29,166 nucleotides of DNA from an uncultured Lachnospiraceae bacterium. GTDB taxonomy: Bacteria; Bacillota; Clostridia; Lachnospirales; Lachnospiraceae. This document shows, piece after piece, positions 5,659-13,992 of the stretch. Numbering within the stretch: the first letter of the stretch is position 1; the number at the start of each line of letters is the position of its first letter. The stretch covers positions 1 to 29,166 of the forward strand of contig CAOJQZ010000027.1 in NCBI GenBank assembly GCA_948441955.1, written 5' to 3'. The notes under the pieces were generated by a model. The model had not been told where the DNA came from. It did no database searches and saw nothing but the letters and a program-made list of their open reading frames with translations. The position numbers and the translations under genes are program-made.

Positions 5659-7509
5659 ATGGCGGGAAGAATGAAGAAAAAACGAAACATTTTCAAAAGA
5701 AAATTCACCAAACTAATGCAGAAAAAGCTGGTAATACTCTTTTTAGGGATTGTACTGGCTTTTGCTGTTTTGGTAGGAAGAATTACTTATATTAATGCGT
5801 CAAATGGAGAAATATATTCGAAGCTTGTGCTTGACCAGCAGCAGTACGGAAGTCGGGCAATTCCTTTTAGGAGAGGGGATATCGTGGATCGCAACGGGAC
5901 GAAGCTTGCCACTAGTACCCGAGTCTATAATGTTATACTTGATGTTAAGGTGATGTTAAGCGAAGAGAAATATATGGAACCCACAATTGCAGTATTATCA
6001 GAGCTGTTTAGCCTTAATCCAGAGGATATCCGTACGCTGGCAAAGGAGAATCCTTCCAGCAGATATGCTGTTCTTTTGAAAGGGATTGATTATGATAAGG
6101 CAAAGGAATTTGAAAAGATCGATAATGATGACGAGAATTATCCTGATGTAAACGGAATATGGCTTGAGGAGGACTACGTACGAACCTATCCCTACAATTC
6201 GCTTGCCAGTGATGTGATTGGCTTCACAGTTGACGGAAATGTAGGAAGCAATGGAATTGAAGATTACTATAATTCTGTTCTGAATGGTACAGACGGAAGG
6301 GCGTATGGATACCAGGATGAGGATGCTGCCTTTGAAAGAACCGTAAAGGAGCCGGAAAATGGCAGTACGGTGGTATCTACGATTGATCTTCAGGTGCAAA
6401 GTATTGTGGAAAAGCATATACTTGCATTTAATGAGGAACACAGGGACAGTGCATGGACTGGCGAGGGAAGTAAAAACACGGCAGTAATTGTTATGAACCC
6501 TCAGAATGGAGAGATACTGGCGGAAGCGTCGTATCCTAATTATGATCTGAATCATCCAAGAGAATTAAGCGCTTACTATGGAGAAGAAGAGCTTGATAAT
6601 ATGACGGATGAGGAGACGCTGGATACATTATATTCTCTTTGGAATAACTTTTGCGTCAGTGAAACTTTTGAACCGGGCTCTACAATAAAGCCATTTACAG
6701 TAGGGGCCGGGCTTGAGCTTGGCAAGCTTACAGGAGGGGAGTCCTACACCTGTAACGGCTTTGTTCAGACAGAGGAGTGGAAGATTAAATGTAACAATGA
6801 ATCAGGGCATGGTGCGCAGACACTGAAGCGGGCGGTGGAAAACTCCTGCAATGTGGCGCTTATGGACATAGGTGAAGAGCTTGGCGTAAAAGATATGGTC
6901 AGATATCAGAAGGTATTCGGGTTTGGAGAGTGCTGTGGAGTGGATCTTCCGGGAGAAATGCCGGGACTTCTCTATACAGAGGAGAATATGGATCAGGTCA
7001 GCCTTATAACGAATGCATTCGGACAAAATTTTACGGTATCCATGACTCAGCTTGCAGCTTCCTTTTGTTCGCTTGTTAACGGGGGAGATTACTATGAACC
7101 GCATGTGGTAAAACAGATTCAGGATGAAAATGGAAATGTAACAGAAAATAAAAATCCTGTTTTAATAAAGAAAACAATTTCAAAAGAGACAAGCGACATA
7201 TTGAAGGATTATATGCTGGGGGTTGTAACAGAGGGAACAGGATCCGCCGCATATGTAGAGGGATATGATGTGGGGGGGAAGACAGGTACAGCAGAAAAGC
7301 TGCCCCGTGATGACAAGAAGCATCTTCTGTCATTTATAGGCTATGCACCGCAGGATAATCCACAGGTGGTAGTGTATGTTGTGGTTGATGAAGTGAATTC
7401 TGAGATTCCCACGGACGGAAAGCTTGCGCCTGGACTTGCAGCGGACATTATGGAAGAAATATTTCCATATCTTGGCGTTCCAAAATCTTCTTCGGCAGGA
7501 GACGAATGA
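5659..7509 (+). CDS. Class B penicillin-binding protein (first of two), septal transpeptidase type
   Basis: A 616-residue DD-transpeptidase that crosslinks peptidoglycan with an FtsW-type polymerase. It has a basic N-terminus, one membrane helix (about 24-44), then the dimerisation domain containing RRGDIVDRNGTKLA. The transpeptidase motifs are all present: S341-T-I-K344 after EPG, S396-C-N398, and K541-T-G-T. There is no PASTA domain after the catalytic domain, unlike Bacillus PbpB and SpoVD. AGGGGG before the ATG overlaps the ftsL stop region, so the two genes are tightly coupled. By position it is the division PBP (FtsI/PbpB analogue), but the sporulation role cannot be excluded. Confidence 0.93.
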   Translation: MAGRMKKKRNIFKRKFTKLMQKKLVILFLGIVLAFAVLVGRITYINASNGEIYSKLVLDQQQYGSRAIPFRRGDIVDRNGTKLATSTRVYNVILDVKVMLSEEKYMEPTIAVLSELFSLNPEDIRTLAKENPSSRYAVLLKGIDYDKAKEFEKIDNDDENYPDVNGIWLEEDYVRTYPYNSLASDVIGFTVDGNVGSNGIEDYYNSVLNGTDGRAYGYQDEDAAFERTVKEPENGSTVVSTIDLQVQSIVEKHILAFNEEHRDSAWTGEGSKNTAVIVMNPQNGEILAEASYPNYDLNHPRELSAYYGEEELDNMTDEETLDTLYSLWNNFCVSETFEPGSTIKPFTVGAGLELGKLTGGESYTCNGFVQTEEWKIKCNNESGHGAQTLKRAVENSCNVALMDIGEELGVKDMVRYQKVFGFGECCGVDLPGEMPGLLYTEENMDQVSLITNAFGQNFTVSMTQLAASFCSLVNGGDYYEPHVVKQIQDENGNVTENKNPVLIKKTISKETSDILKDYMLGVVTEGTGSAAYVEGYDVGGKTGTAEKLPRDDKKHLLSFIGYAPQDNPQVVVYVVVDEVNSEIPTDGKLAPGLAADIMEEIFPYLGVPKSSSAGDE

Positions 7510-7524
7510 TACAAATAAAAGAAT

Positions 7525-7572
7525 AACCTCGGGAAAGCAATAATAAGTTATAAAAACAGCTTTTTCGAGGTT
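7525..7572 (+). promoter_or_regulatory. Hairpin that buries the ribosome site of the second PBP gene
   Basis: A 14-bp stem pairs 7525-7538 (starting AACCTCG) with 7559-7572 (ending CGAGGTT), including two G-T pairs, around a 20-base A/T-rich loop. GAGG at 7567-7570 is the only ribosome-site-like sequence before the ATG at 7581 and lies inside the right arm. The structure could therefore repress translation or act as a weak terminator or attenuator; only a loose T-rich stretch follows. Confidence 0.65.
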
Positions 7573-7580
7573 TTATAATT

Positions 7581-9305
7581 ATGAAGAATAAAACATATAA
7601 TAAGAGAAAAATGCTGGTAGTATTCGTTTGCGCTACGGTAATTATATTGGGCCTTGCAGGACGTCTTGTCTATTTGATGGTTTTTGATGCGGAATATTAC
7701 CAGAAAAAAGCAGAGGATCTTCATGAAAGGGAACGGGAGATAAAGGCTGCCAGAGGAGAAATTGTAGATGCAAATGGAACAGTGCTTGCTACAAATAAGA
7801 CGGTTTGTACAATATCTGTCATTCACAGTCAAATTACAGATTCTGAGAGAGTAATCAGGGAATTGTCACATATTTTAGAGATGGATGAAAAGACTGTGAG
7901 AGAACGAGTGGAAAAAGTATCTTCCATGGAACGCATTAAGACAAATGTCGACAAAGAGACAGGGGATATGATACGTAATCTGGAACTTGACGGTGTAAAA
8001 GTAGACGAGGACTTTAAAAGATATTATCCATATAATGAGCTGGCGTCAAAAGTGCTGGGATTCACGGGGGGAGACAATCAGGGAATTATCGGGCTGGAGG
8101 TAAAATATGAGGATTATCTGAAAGGAAAGAATGGAACGATCCTTACAACTACCGATGCCAGAGGCGTGGAGCTTGATGCGGTGGCAGAGGACAGAATTGA
8201 GCCGGTTGCCGGAAATACTCTGCAGATAAGTATTGATTATAATATTCAAATGTATGCTCAGCAGATGGCAGAAAAGGTAATGGAAGAAAAACAGGCGGAT
8301 AAAGTGGCAATTTTGCTTATGAACCCTAAAAATGGAGAGATTATTGCAATGGTAAATGTGCCGGAATTCAATCTGAACGATCCGTTCACGTTGAATACGG
8401 GAGCGGACGGTGAATCTCTTTCTGATGAGAAGAAGCAGGATGCTTTAAATCAAATGTGGAGGAATGGCTGTATTAACGACACCTATGAGCCGGGGTCTAC
8501 ATTTAAGATAATCACAGCATCCGCCTGTCTGGAGGAAAAGGTGGTTTCGCTTACGGATAATTTCAGCTGTCCCGGATATAAGATTGTGGAAGATAGAAAA
8601 ATCCGCTGCCATAAGGTGGGAGGACACGGCGCAGAGACCTTTGTAGAAGGTATTCAGAACTCTTGTAATCCGGTTTTTATTGAGATTGGGCTGAGGCTTG
8701 GAGTAGAGAAATTTTGTGATTATTTCAGCCAGTTTGGGCTTATGGGAATGACGGGAGTAGATTTGCCGGGAGAGGCATCCACTATCATGCATAAGGAGGA
8801 AAACATCGGTCAGGTGGAGCTCGCTACCATAAGTTTTGGACAGTCCTTTCAGGTGACGCCGATGCAGATGGCGGCTACTGTCAGCTCACTGGTAAATGGA
8901 GGGATAAGAGTAACTCCCCACTTTGGAGTACGTGTGCTTGATAAAGAGGGAGAGGAGATAGAAAAATTCTCTTATGATACCGGAAACCGCATTGTTTCAG
9001 AGGGAACCTCGGAAACAATGCAGATGCTTCTGGAAAGCGTAGTTTCTGAGGGATCTGGAAAAAACGCATATGTGGAGGGATATCATATCGGAGGAAAAAC
9101 AGCGACCTCTCAAACATTGCCAAGAAGTGCCAATAAATATATCTCCTCTTTTATCGGTTTTGCTCCGGCAGACGACCCGCAGATACTTGGAATGTGCGTA
9201 ATCTATAATCCACAAGGGATTTACTATGGCGGAACGATTGCTGCGCCGGTGATCGGAGATATTTTTGAGAATATATTCCCTTATCTTGGCATTGAAAAAG
9301 ACTGA
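7581..9305 (+). CDS. Class B penicillin-binding protein (second of two), SpoVD-position, with a KTA motif
   Basis: A 574-residue DD-transpeptidase paralogue of the preceding gene. It has a membrane helix at about 10-33, then AARGEIVDANGTVLA, and ends in a transpeptidase domain with S306-T-F-K309 (after YEPG) and S361-C-N363. The third motif is K506-T-A-T instead of the usual K-T-G-T. No PASTA domain is present. In Bacillus the order ftsL-pbpB-spoVD suggests that this second copy is the sporulation-cortex PBP, which would partner one of the two FtsW/SpoVE proteins in this window. That assignment is positional inference. Its ribosome site is sequestered in the hairpin at 7525-7572. Confidence 0.92.
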   Translation: MKNKTYNKRKMLVVFVCATVIILGLAGRLVYLMVFDAEYYQKKAEDLHEREREIKAARGEIVDANGTVLATNKTVCTISVIHSQITDSERVIRELSHILEMDEKTVRERVEKVSSMERIKTNVDKETGDMIRNLELDGVKVDEDFKRYYPYNELASKVLGFTGGDNQGIIGLEVKYEDYLKGKNGTILTTTDARGVELDAVAEDRIEPVAGNTLQISIDYNIQMYAQQMAEKVMEEKQADKVAILLMNPKNGEIIAMVNVPEFNLNDPFTLNTGADGESLSDEKKQDALNQMWRNGCINDTYEPGSTFKIITASACLEEKVVSLTDNFSCPGYKIVEDRKIRCHKVGGHGAETFVEGIQNSCNPVFIEIGLRLGVEKFCDYFSQFGLMGMTGVDLPGEASTIMHKEENIGQVELATISFGQSFQVTPMQMAATVSSLVNGGIRVTPHFGVRVLDKEGEEIEKFSYDTGNRIVSEGTSETMQMLLESVVSEGSGKNAYVEGYHIGGKTATSQTLPRSANKYISSFIGFAPADDPQILGMCVIYNPQGIYYGGTIAAPVIGDIFENIFPYLGIEKD

Positions 9306-9320
9306 GAAATGAAGTATACT
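9292..9320 (+). promoter_or_regulatory. Internal promoter ahead of mraY
   Basis: TTGAAA (9292-9297), a 17-base spacer and TATACT (9315-9320), overlapping the last codons of the second PBP gene. It would let mraY, murD and ftsW be transcribed independently of the MraZ-controlled promoter. Confidence 0.65.
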
Positions 9321-9366
9321 ATGTAAGGTTAGAGGAAAGATAACAAAAGAGGCTAAGAGGTGGATT

Positions 9367-10323
9367 ATGGATTATACAGTATTTGTTCCGGTGATTATTG
9401 CGTTTGTGTTAAGTGTTGTTATGGGACCGGTGATCATTCCGATTCTGAGGAGACTGAAAATGGGGCAGACTGAGCGGGAGGATGGGGTAAAATCTCATCT
9501 TAAGAAAGCGGGAACTCCAACTATGGGCGGTGTGATTATTTTGATAAGTGTTGTTGTGACCTCAGTACTTTATATTGGGGATTATCCGAAGATCATTCCG
9601 ATTTTATTTGTTACACTTGGATTCGGCTTAATTGGATTTCTGGATGATTATCTGAAGGTTGTTTTGAAGCGTTCAGATGGTTTGTTCCCTATGCAGAAAA
9701 TGGCGCTTCAGATTGTGGTCACAGCAGTTTTTGCTTTTTATCTGGTGAAATTTACAGACGTATCTCTGGCTATGCTGATTCCCTTTTCCGGAGGCAGATA
9801 TCTGGATATCGGATGGCTGTCGCTTCCTCTTTTATTTATTGCCGTAATTGGAACGGTAAATGGAACAAACTTTACAGATGGATTAGACGGGCTTGCATCC
9901 AGTGTTACAGTACTTGTGGCGACTTTTTTTACTGTAGTGGCAATCGGCACAGGGAGTGGAATTGAGCCGGTGACCTGCGCAGTGGTGGGAAGTCTGCTTG
10001 GATTTCTTCTGTTTAATGTATACCCTGCCAGTGTGTTTATGGGAGATACCGGTTCGCTGGCTCTTGGAGGTTTTGTGGCATCTACCGCCTACATGCTCCA
10101 GATGCCTATATTTATTCTGATTGTGGGATTGGTTTATCTAATAGAGGTTTTATCGGTTATGATACAGGTTACGTATTTTAAAAAGACCGGGGGGAAAAGA
10201 ATTTTTAAGATGGCTCCTATTCATCATCATTTTGAGCTTTGCGGCTGGTCGGAGACAAGGGTAGTTGCGGTGTTTTCCATTGTAACAGCCATTCTCTGTC
10301 TGATTGCGCTGATGGCCATGTAG
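9367..10323 (+). CDS. mraY: Phospho-N-acetylmuramoyl-pentapeptide transferase MraY
   Basis: A 318-residue integral membrane enzyme that transfers phospho-MurNAc-pentapeptide from UDP to undecaprenyl phosphate, making lipid I. It has about ten hydrophobic segments. The signature motifs are KKAGTPTMGG near the N-terminus, GFLDDYLKV (catalytic Asp pair), NGTNFTDGLDGLA, FMGDTGSLALGG, and the cytosolic APIHHHFEL histidine motif. The ATG at 9367 has a GAGGTGG site. It follows an internal promoter and precedes murD by 30 bases. murE and murF, often found next to mraY, are not in this window. Confidence 0.97.
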   Translation: MDYTVFVPVIIAFVLSVVMGPVIIPILRRLKMGQTEREDGVKSHLKKAGTPTMGGVIILISVVVTSVLYIGDYPKIIPILFVTLGFGLIGFLDDYLKVVLKRSDGLFPMQKMALQIVVTAVFAFYLVKFTDVSLAMLIPFSGGRYLDIGWLSLPLLFIAVIGTVNGTNFTDGLDGLASSVTVLVATFFTVVAIGTGSGIEPVTCAVVGSLLGFLLFNVYPASVFMGDTGSLALGGFVASTAYMLQMPIFILIVGLVYLIEVLSVMIQVTYFKKTGGKRIFKMAPIHHHFELCGWSETRVVAVFSIVTAILCLIALMAM

Positions 10324-10353
10324 GAAGAAATGTACAATTGACAGGAGGAAGGT

Positions 10354-11709
10354 ATGGAAGTTAAAGGGAAAAAGGTGCTTGTATTCGGTTCTGGCATTAG
10401 CGGAATCGGAGCAGTCAGGCTTTTAGAAAAACAGGAAGCGGAAGTAATTCTTTATGACGGCAATGAGAAGCTTGACAAAGACAAGATAAGGAGGCAGCTG
10501 GAAGTTAACACTGAGCTTCAGATTATTACCGGAGCATTTCCGGAGGAGCTGTTAAAAGAGATTGATCTGACTATATTAAGTCCCGGCGTCCCAACGGATC
10601 TCCCGGTGATTTTTAAAATGCATGAAAAAGGGATCCCTGTGATTGGCGAGGTGGAGCTTGCCTATGAGTATGGAAAGGGAGATATTCTTGCAATCACCGG
10701 CACGAATGGCAAAACGACAACCACGACGCTTCTTGGTCAGATTATGAAAAAATTCAGGCCAGGGGATGTATTTGTGGTAGGCAATATCGGAAATCCTTAT
10801 ACGGTTGCAGCGGGACATATGACAGAAAGTTCTGTTGCTGTTGCAGAGATGAGCAGCTTTCAGCTTGAAAGCATCAAAAGCTTTCGGCCGAATGTAAGCG
10901 CCATATTAAATTATACGCCGGATCATTTAAACCGGCATCATACAATGGAGGCCTATATTTCTGCAAAGGAAAACATTGCGCGTAATCAGACGGAAGAGGA
11001 CTATTGCATTTTGAATTATGAAGAAGAGATCATGCGCGAATTTGGAAGGAATCTTAAATGTCAGGTTCTATATTTCAGCAGCCGGCGTAAACTAGAGAGA
11101 GGAATATACCTTGACGGTGATGTGATTATTTACAAAAATCCGGAAGAGATAGCTGTATGCAATATTTCTGAGCTCCAGATACTTGGAATACACAATTATG
11201 AAAATGTGATGGCCGCAGTTATAATGGCCGCGGTATATGGTGTGCCGATGGAGCTTATACGCAATGCAATTCGGGAGTTTAAAGGAGTGGAGCATCGGAT
11301 TGAATTTGTGACAGAAAAATGCGGCGTAGCATATTATAATGATTCCAAGGGAACAAATCCGGATGCAGCGATTAAAGGTATTCAGGCGATGAACCGTCCA
11401 ACGATACTTCTTGGCGGCGGTTATGATAAAGACTCGGAATATACAGAGTGGATCAGGAGCTTTGACGGGAAAGTAAAAAAGCTCATCCTTATGGGAGCAA
11501 CCAGAGAAAAGATTGCTGCGGATGCCGAAAAATGCGGTTTTCATGACTACATCTATGCGGATACTTTTGATGAGGCGGTTTATCTGGCAACAGAGCTTTC
11601 AGCGCCGGGCGATGCGGTGCTTTTGTCGCCGGCATGTGCAAGCTGGGGAATGTTTCCTAACTATGAGGTACGTGGAGAGAAGTTTAAAGAAATTGTAAAT
11701 TCCTTATAA
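10354..11709 (+). CDS. murD: UDP-N-acetylmuramoylalanine--D-glutamate ligase MurD
   Basis: A 451-residue cytosolic ATP-dependent ligase that adds D-glutamate to UDP-MurNAc-L-Ala. It has an N-terminal Rossmann-like UDP-binding domain (KVLVFGSGISGIGAVRLL), the ATP loop G116-T-N-G-K120-T-T, then VAEMSSFQLE and NYTPDHLNRH. The C-terminal domain carries the EHRIE, NDSKGTNPDA and LLSPACASWGMF motifs of the Mur ligase family. The length is typical for MurD. AGGAGG precedes the ATG. The gene ends 15 bases before the ftsW start. Confidence 0.97.
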   Translation: MEVKGKKVLVFGSGISGIGAVRLLEKQEAEVILYDGNEKLDKDKIRRQLEVNTELQIITGAFPEELLKEIDLTILSPGVPTDLPVIFKMHEKGIPVIGEVELAYEYGKGDILAITGTNGKTTTTTLLGQIMKKFRPGDVFVVGNIGNPYTVAAGHMTESSVAVAEMSSFQLESIKSFRPNVSAILNYTPDHLNRHHTMEAYISAKENIARNQTEEDYCILNYEEEIMREFGRNLKCQVLYFSSRRKLERGIYLDGDVIIYKNPEEIAVCNISELQILGIHNYENVMAAVIMAAVYGVPMELIRNAIREFKGVEHRIEFVTEKCGVAYYNDSKGTNPDAAIKGIQAMNRPTILLGGGYDKDSEYTEWIRSFDGKVKKLILMGATREKIAADAEKCGFHDYIYADTFDEAVYLATELSAPGDAVLLSPACASWGMFPNYEVRGEKFKEIVNSL

Positions 11710-11724
11710 GGAGAGCATGACGGA

Positions 11725-12807
11725 TTGATTCGACGGGAAAAGGGAAGATATGATTATACACTTCTTATTGCGCTGGGTTTACTTATTATTATGGGACTGG
11801 TGATTCTCTACAGTACGAGCGCTTATAATGGAGAAGTTAGGTTTCACGACAAATTTTACTATCTGAAAAAGCAGGTGTTTGCGACCAGTCTTGGAATTGC
11901 CGGTATGTTTTTTGTGGCGGAGATGGATTATCATGTATGGAAATCCGTGGCATTTCTCGGGTATCTGTCGGCAATACTTTTAGCTCTTGCGGTAATGTTT
12001 GTAGGAGAAGAATACAATGGGTCCAAAAGATGGCTGTCTTTGGGCCCGTTTTCATTTCAACCCTCTGAGTTCGCTAAAGTGGCAGTCATTTTATTTCTTG
12101 CTGTCATTGTGACAAAGAACGTAAAGGACATGGGGAAAATGAAAACAATGATTCGCATAATGGTATCAATTCTTCCGATTGTGGGTCTTGTGGGAGCAAG
12201 CAATTTAAGTACTGCGATTATTATTCTGGGGATTGGTGTAATTCTTGTTTTTGTTGCAAGTCCCAAATACGGACAATTTATTATAATGGGAATTTTAGGT
12301 GTTGGATTCATGGCAGTGTTTCTGGCGCTTGAAAGCTATCGTCTGGAACGGCTGGAGATTTGGCGTAATCCGGAAAATTTTGAAAAAGGATATCAGACTC
12401 TTCAGGGCCTGTATGCTATCGGTTCAGGAGGACTTTTTGGCAGAGGGCTTGGCGCAAGTGTACAAAAGCTGGGGTTTGTTCCGGAAGCCCAGAACGATAT
12501 GATATTTTCCATTGTCTGTGAGGAACTGGGACTTTTCGGAGCAGGTTTTCTGCTCATATTATTTCTCGTTTTGATATGGAGATTTTTTGTGATAGCAACC
12601 CACGCCAAAGACTTATTTGGCGCCCTCATAGCGACTGGAGCCATGGCGCATATGATGATACAGGTAATCCTGAACATTGCAGTAGTTACAAATACAATTC
12701 CCAACACAGGAATAACTCTTCCATTCGTAAGCTACGGAGGAACCTCCGTGGTATTCCTTCTAATAGAAATGGGGCTTGTCTTAAGTGTGTCAAAGGTGAT
12801 ACAATGA
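11725..12807 (+). CDS. ftsW: Cell division peptidoglycan glycosyltransferase FtsW (second SEDS copy)
   Basis: A 360-residue SEDS membrane glycosyltransferase in the dcw position. It has about ten membrane segments, LVILYSTSAY, GSKRWLSLG with FQPSEFAKVA, GYQTLQGLYAIGSGGLFGRGLG, PEAQNDMIFSIVCEELG with the catalytic-type Asp, and NTGITLPFVSYGGTS. It is clearly paralogous to the protein at 1017-2162. The start is TTG at 11725: AAGGAGAG lies 9 bases upstream, while the nearer ATG at 11717 opens only a three-codon reading frame whose TGA overlaps the TTG. That overlap may couple or limit translation. Downstream, the expected murG is absent. Confidence 0.94.
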   Translation: MIRREKGRYDYTLLIALGLLIIMGLVILYSTSAYNGEVRFHDKFYYLKKQVFATSLGIAGMFFVAEMDYHVWKSVAFLGYLSAILLALAVMFVGEEYNGSKRWLSLGPFSFQPSEFAKVAVILFLAVIVTKNVKDMGKMKTMIRIMVSILPIVGLVGASNLSTAIIILGIGVILVFVASPKYGQFIIMGILGVGFMAVFLALESYRLERLEIWRNPENFEKGYQTLQGLYAIGSGGLFGRGLGASVQKLGFVPEAQNDMIFSIVCEELGLFGAGFLLILFLVLIWRFFVIATHAKDLFGALIATGAMAHMMIQVILNIAVVTNTIPNTGITLPFVSYGGTSVVFLLIEMGLVLSVSKVIQ

Positions 12808-12825
12808 ACGCATAGCGACGAGCGC

Positions 12826-12887
12826 AGCATAAGAGGGTGATGCCCTGGCAGATGCTCGCATCTGCCAGGGCATCACCCTCTTATGCT
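12826..12887. repeat. Long palindrome between ftsW and ftsQ
   Basis: Two 30-base arms (12826-12855 and 12858-12887) are perfect reverse complements around a two-base centre. An RNA copy would form a very stable hairpin. No T run follows, so it is not a classical terminator, but it could stall polymerase, block exonucleases, or be the core of a repeat element. Confidence 0.85.
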
Positions 12888-12900
12888 ATGTGAGTGCAAC

Positions 12901-13060
12901 GAACAGTGAGGGAACGAAGTTCCCGAGGTGAGTGCAGGTAGAACAGTGAGGGAACGAAGTTCCCGAGGTGAGTGCAAGCAGAACAGTGAGGGAACGAAGT
13001 TCCCGAGGTGAGTGCAAGCAGAACAGTGAGGGAACTGGGTTCCCGAGGCGAGCGCGGTGG
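12901..13060. repeat. Four 40-bp tandem repeats ahead of ftsQ
   Basis: Units start at 12901, 12941, 12981 and 13021 with GAACAGTGAGGGAAC. Units 1-3 differ only in the last few bases. Unit 4 is diverged but keeps its hairpin: GGGAAC-GAA-GTTCCC in units 1-3 becomes GGGAAC-TGG-GTTCCC in unit 4. There are no spacers between units. The array ends 19 bases before the ftsQ start, so it would sit in the leader of any read-through transcript from ftsW. Confidence 0.9.
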
Positions 13061-13079
13061 AACAGAGAGGTGGATTTTA

Positions 13080-13853
13080 ATGGAGAGAGAAAAAAATCAG
13101 TATGAGGAACAGCATTCGGTAAAAAGAAAGAAGAGCCATAAGCTATATGCGTTCATTGTTCTTTTACTAGGACTCATTATTATCGCGCTGACGCTGCTCG
13201 TCTTTTTTCATATACAGAAAATAGAAATCACAGGAAATGAGTATTGTACAGACAGACAGATTGCGGATACGCTACAAAGTGACAAGTATTCGGTAAACAG
13301 TATTTATGTGTGCGTCAAATATGCATTGGGGTATGGGGAACAGCTTCCGTGTATAGAAAAAATGAAGGTCAGAATGGGATGGCCGTGGGTTTTGAAGGTA
13401 GAAGTGAAAGAAAAGCAGATTGTAGGATACCTCTTTACCAGCGATCAGCAGTATGCATATTTTGACAAGGAAGGTCTGATTGTAAAGAAGGGTCAAAAAT
13501 ATATAGAAGGAATTCCATGTGTAGAGGGAACAGGGGTGGAGGATATTGAGCTTTATAAGCGGATAGATAATGGAAATTCTGGAATATTTGAAGAGATTCT
13601 TGAAGCATCCCAGGAATTCAGAAAATATGAGAGGATAGTAGATAAAATTGTATGTAAAAATAATAGAATATACATATATATTGGCAAAATATGCATTTCT
13701 CTTGGAGATAATGTGACTCCAGAGAAAATTGCGCAGATTGATCCAATTCTTGAAGAGCTGGAAGGAAGAGAAGGAACTCTCCATTTAGAGAACTATGGAG
13801 AAGGAAGGGAAACTATAACTTTTGATATTGGTGAATTTCCAGAAGAAAATTAA
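13080..13853 (+). CDS. ftsQ: Cell division protein FtsQ/DivIB
   Basis: A 257-residue bitopic protein with a cytosolic basic N-terminus (about 1-21), one membrane helix (about 22-43) and an extracellular POTRA domain starting IQKIEITGNEYCTDRQI. VRMGWPWVLKVEVKEKQIVGYL and the following Y-A-Y-F-D-K-E-G-L-I stretch match the beta domain of FtsQ/DivIB. It works with FtsL and DivIC in septal control. The ATG at 13080 is chosen because GAGAGGTGG ends about 6 bases upstream. The open frame runs back to 13008, but that extension is translated repeat sequence (Arg/Gly/Ser-rich). Confidence 0.88.
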   Translation: MEREKNQYEEQHSVKRKKSHKLYAFIVLLLGLIIIALTLLVFFHIQKIEITGNEYCTDRQIADTLQSDKYSVNSIYVCVKYALGYGEQLPCIEKMKVRMGWPWVLKVEVKEKQIVGYLFTSDQQYAYFDKEGLIVKKGQKYIEGIPCVEGTGVEDIELYKRIDNGNSGIFEEILEASQEFRKYERIVDKIVCKNNRIYIYIGKICISLGDNVTPEKIAQIDPILEELEGREGTLHLENYGEGRETITFDIGEFPEEN

Positions 13854-13872
13854 GAAAAATAATCGAATTCTA

Positions 13873-13901
13873 TTGATATTTTGAACAAAAGTCTATATTA
13901 T
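13873..13901 (+). promoter_or_regulatory. Promoter of ftsZ
   Basis: TTGATA (13873-13878), a 17-base spacer and TATTAT (13896-13901). The predicted leader is about 85 bases and contains a small hairpin (TATACAC 13928-13934 with GTGTATA 13950-13956) before the ribosome site. Confidence 0.68.
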
Positions 13902-13992
13902 AGAGTATATATGGCGAAGTGTAATTATATACACGTGTCAATACATGGGGTGTATAAGATATATAATAAGGATAACAAAGGAGGAGAAACCC

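Noticed and set aside
5998..6555. 185-codon reverse-strand frame inside the first PBP gene
   Set aside because: It is antisense to a conserved gene, Ile/Arg-rich, with no start signals.
12901..13060. CRISPR array
   Set aside because: The 40-bp units are directly contiguous with no variable spacers, and no cas genes are present.
13008..13079. N-terminal extension of FtsQ from a GTG at 13008
   Set aside because: It is translated repeat sequence, lacks a ribosome site, and the ATG at 13080 has a good one.
13945..13992. ATG start of FtsZ 16 codons upstream
   Set aside because: The AAGGAGG site lies after it and fits the TTG at 13993; the extra residues do not resemble FtsZ.
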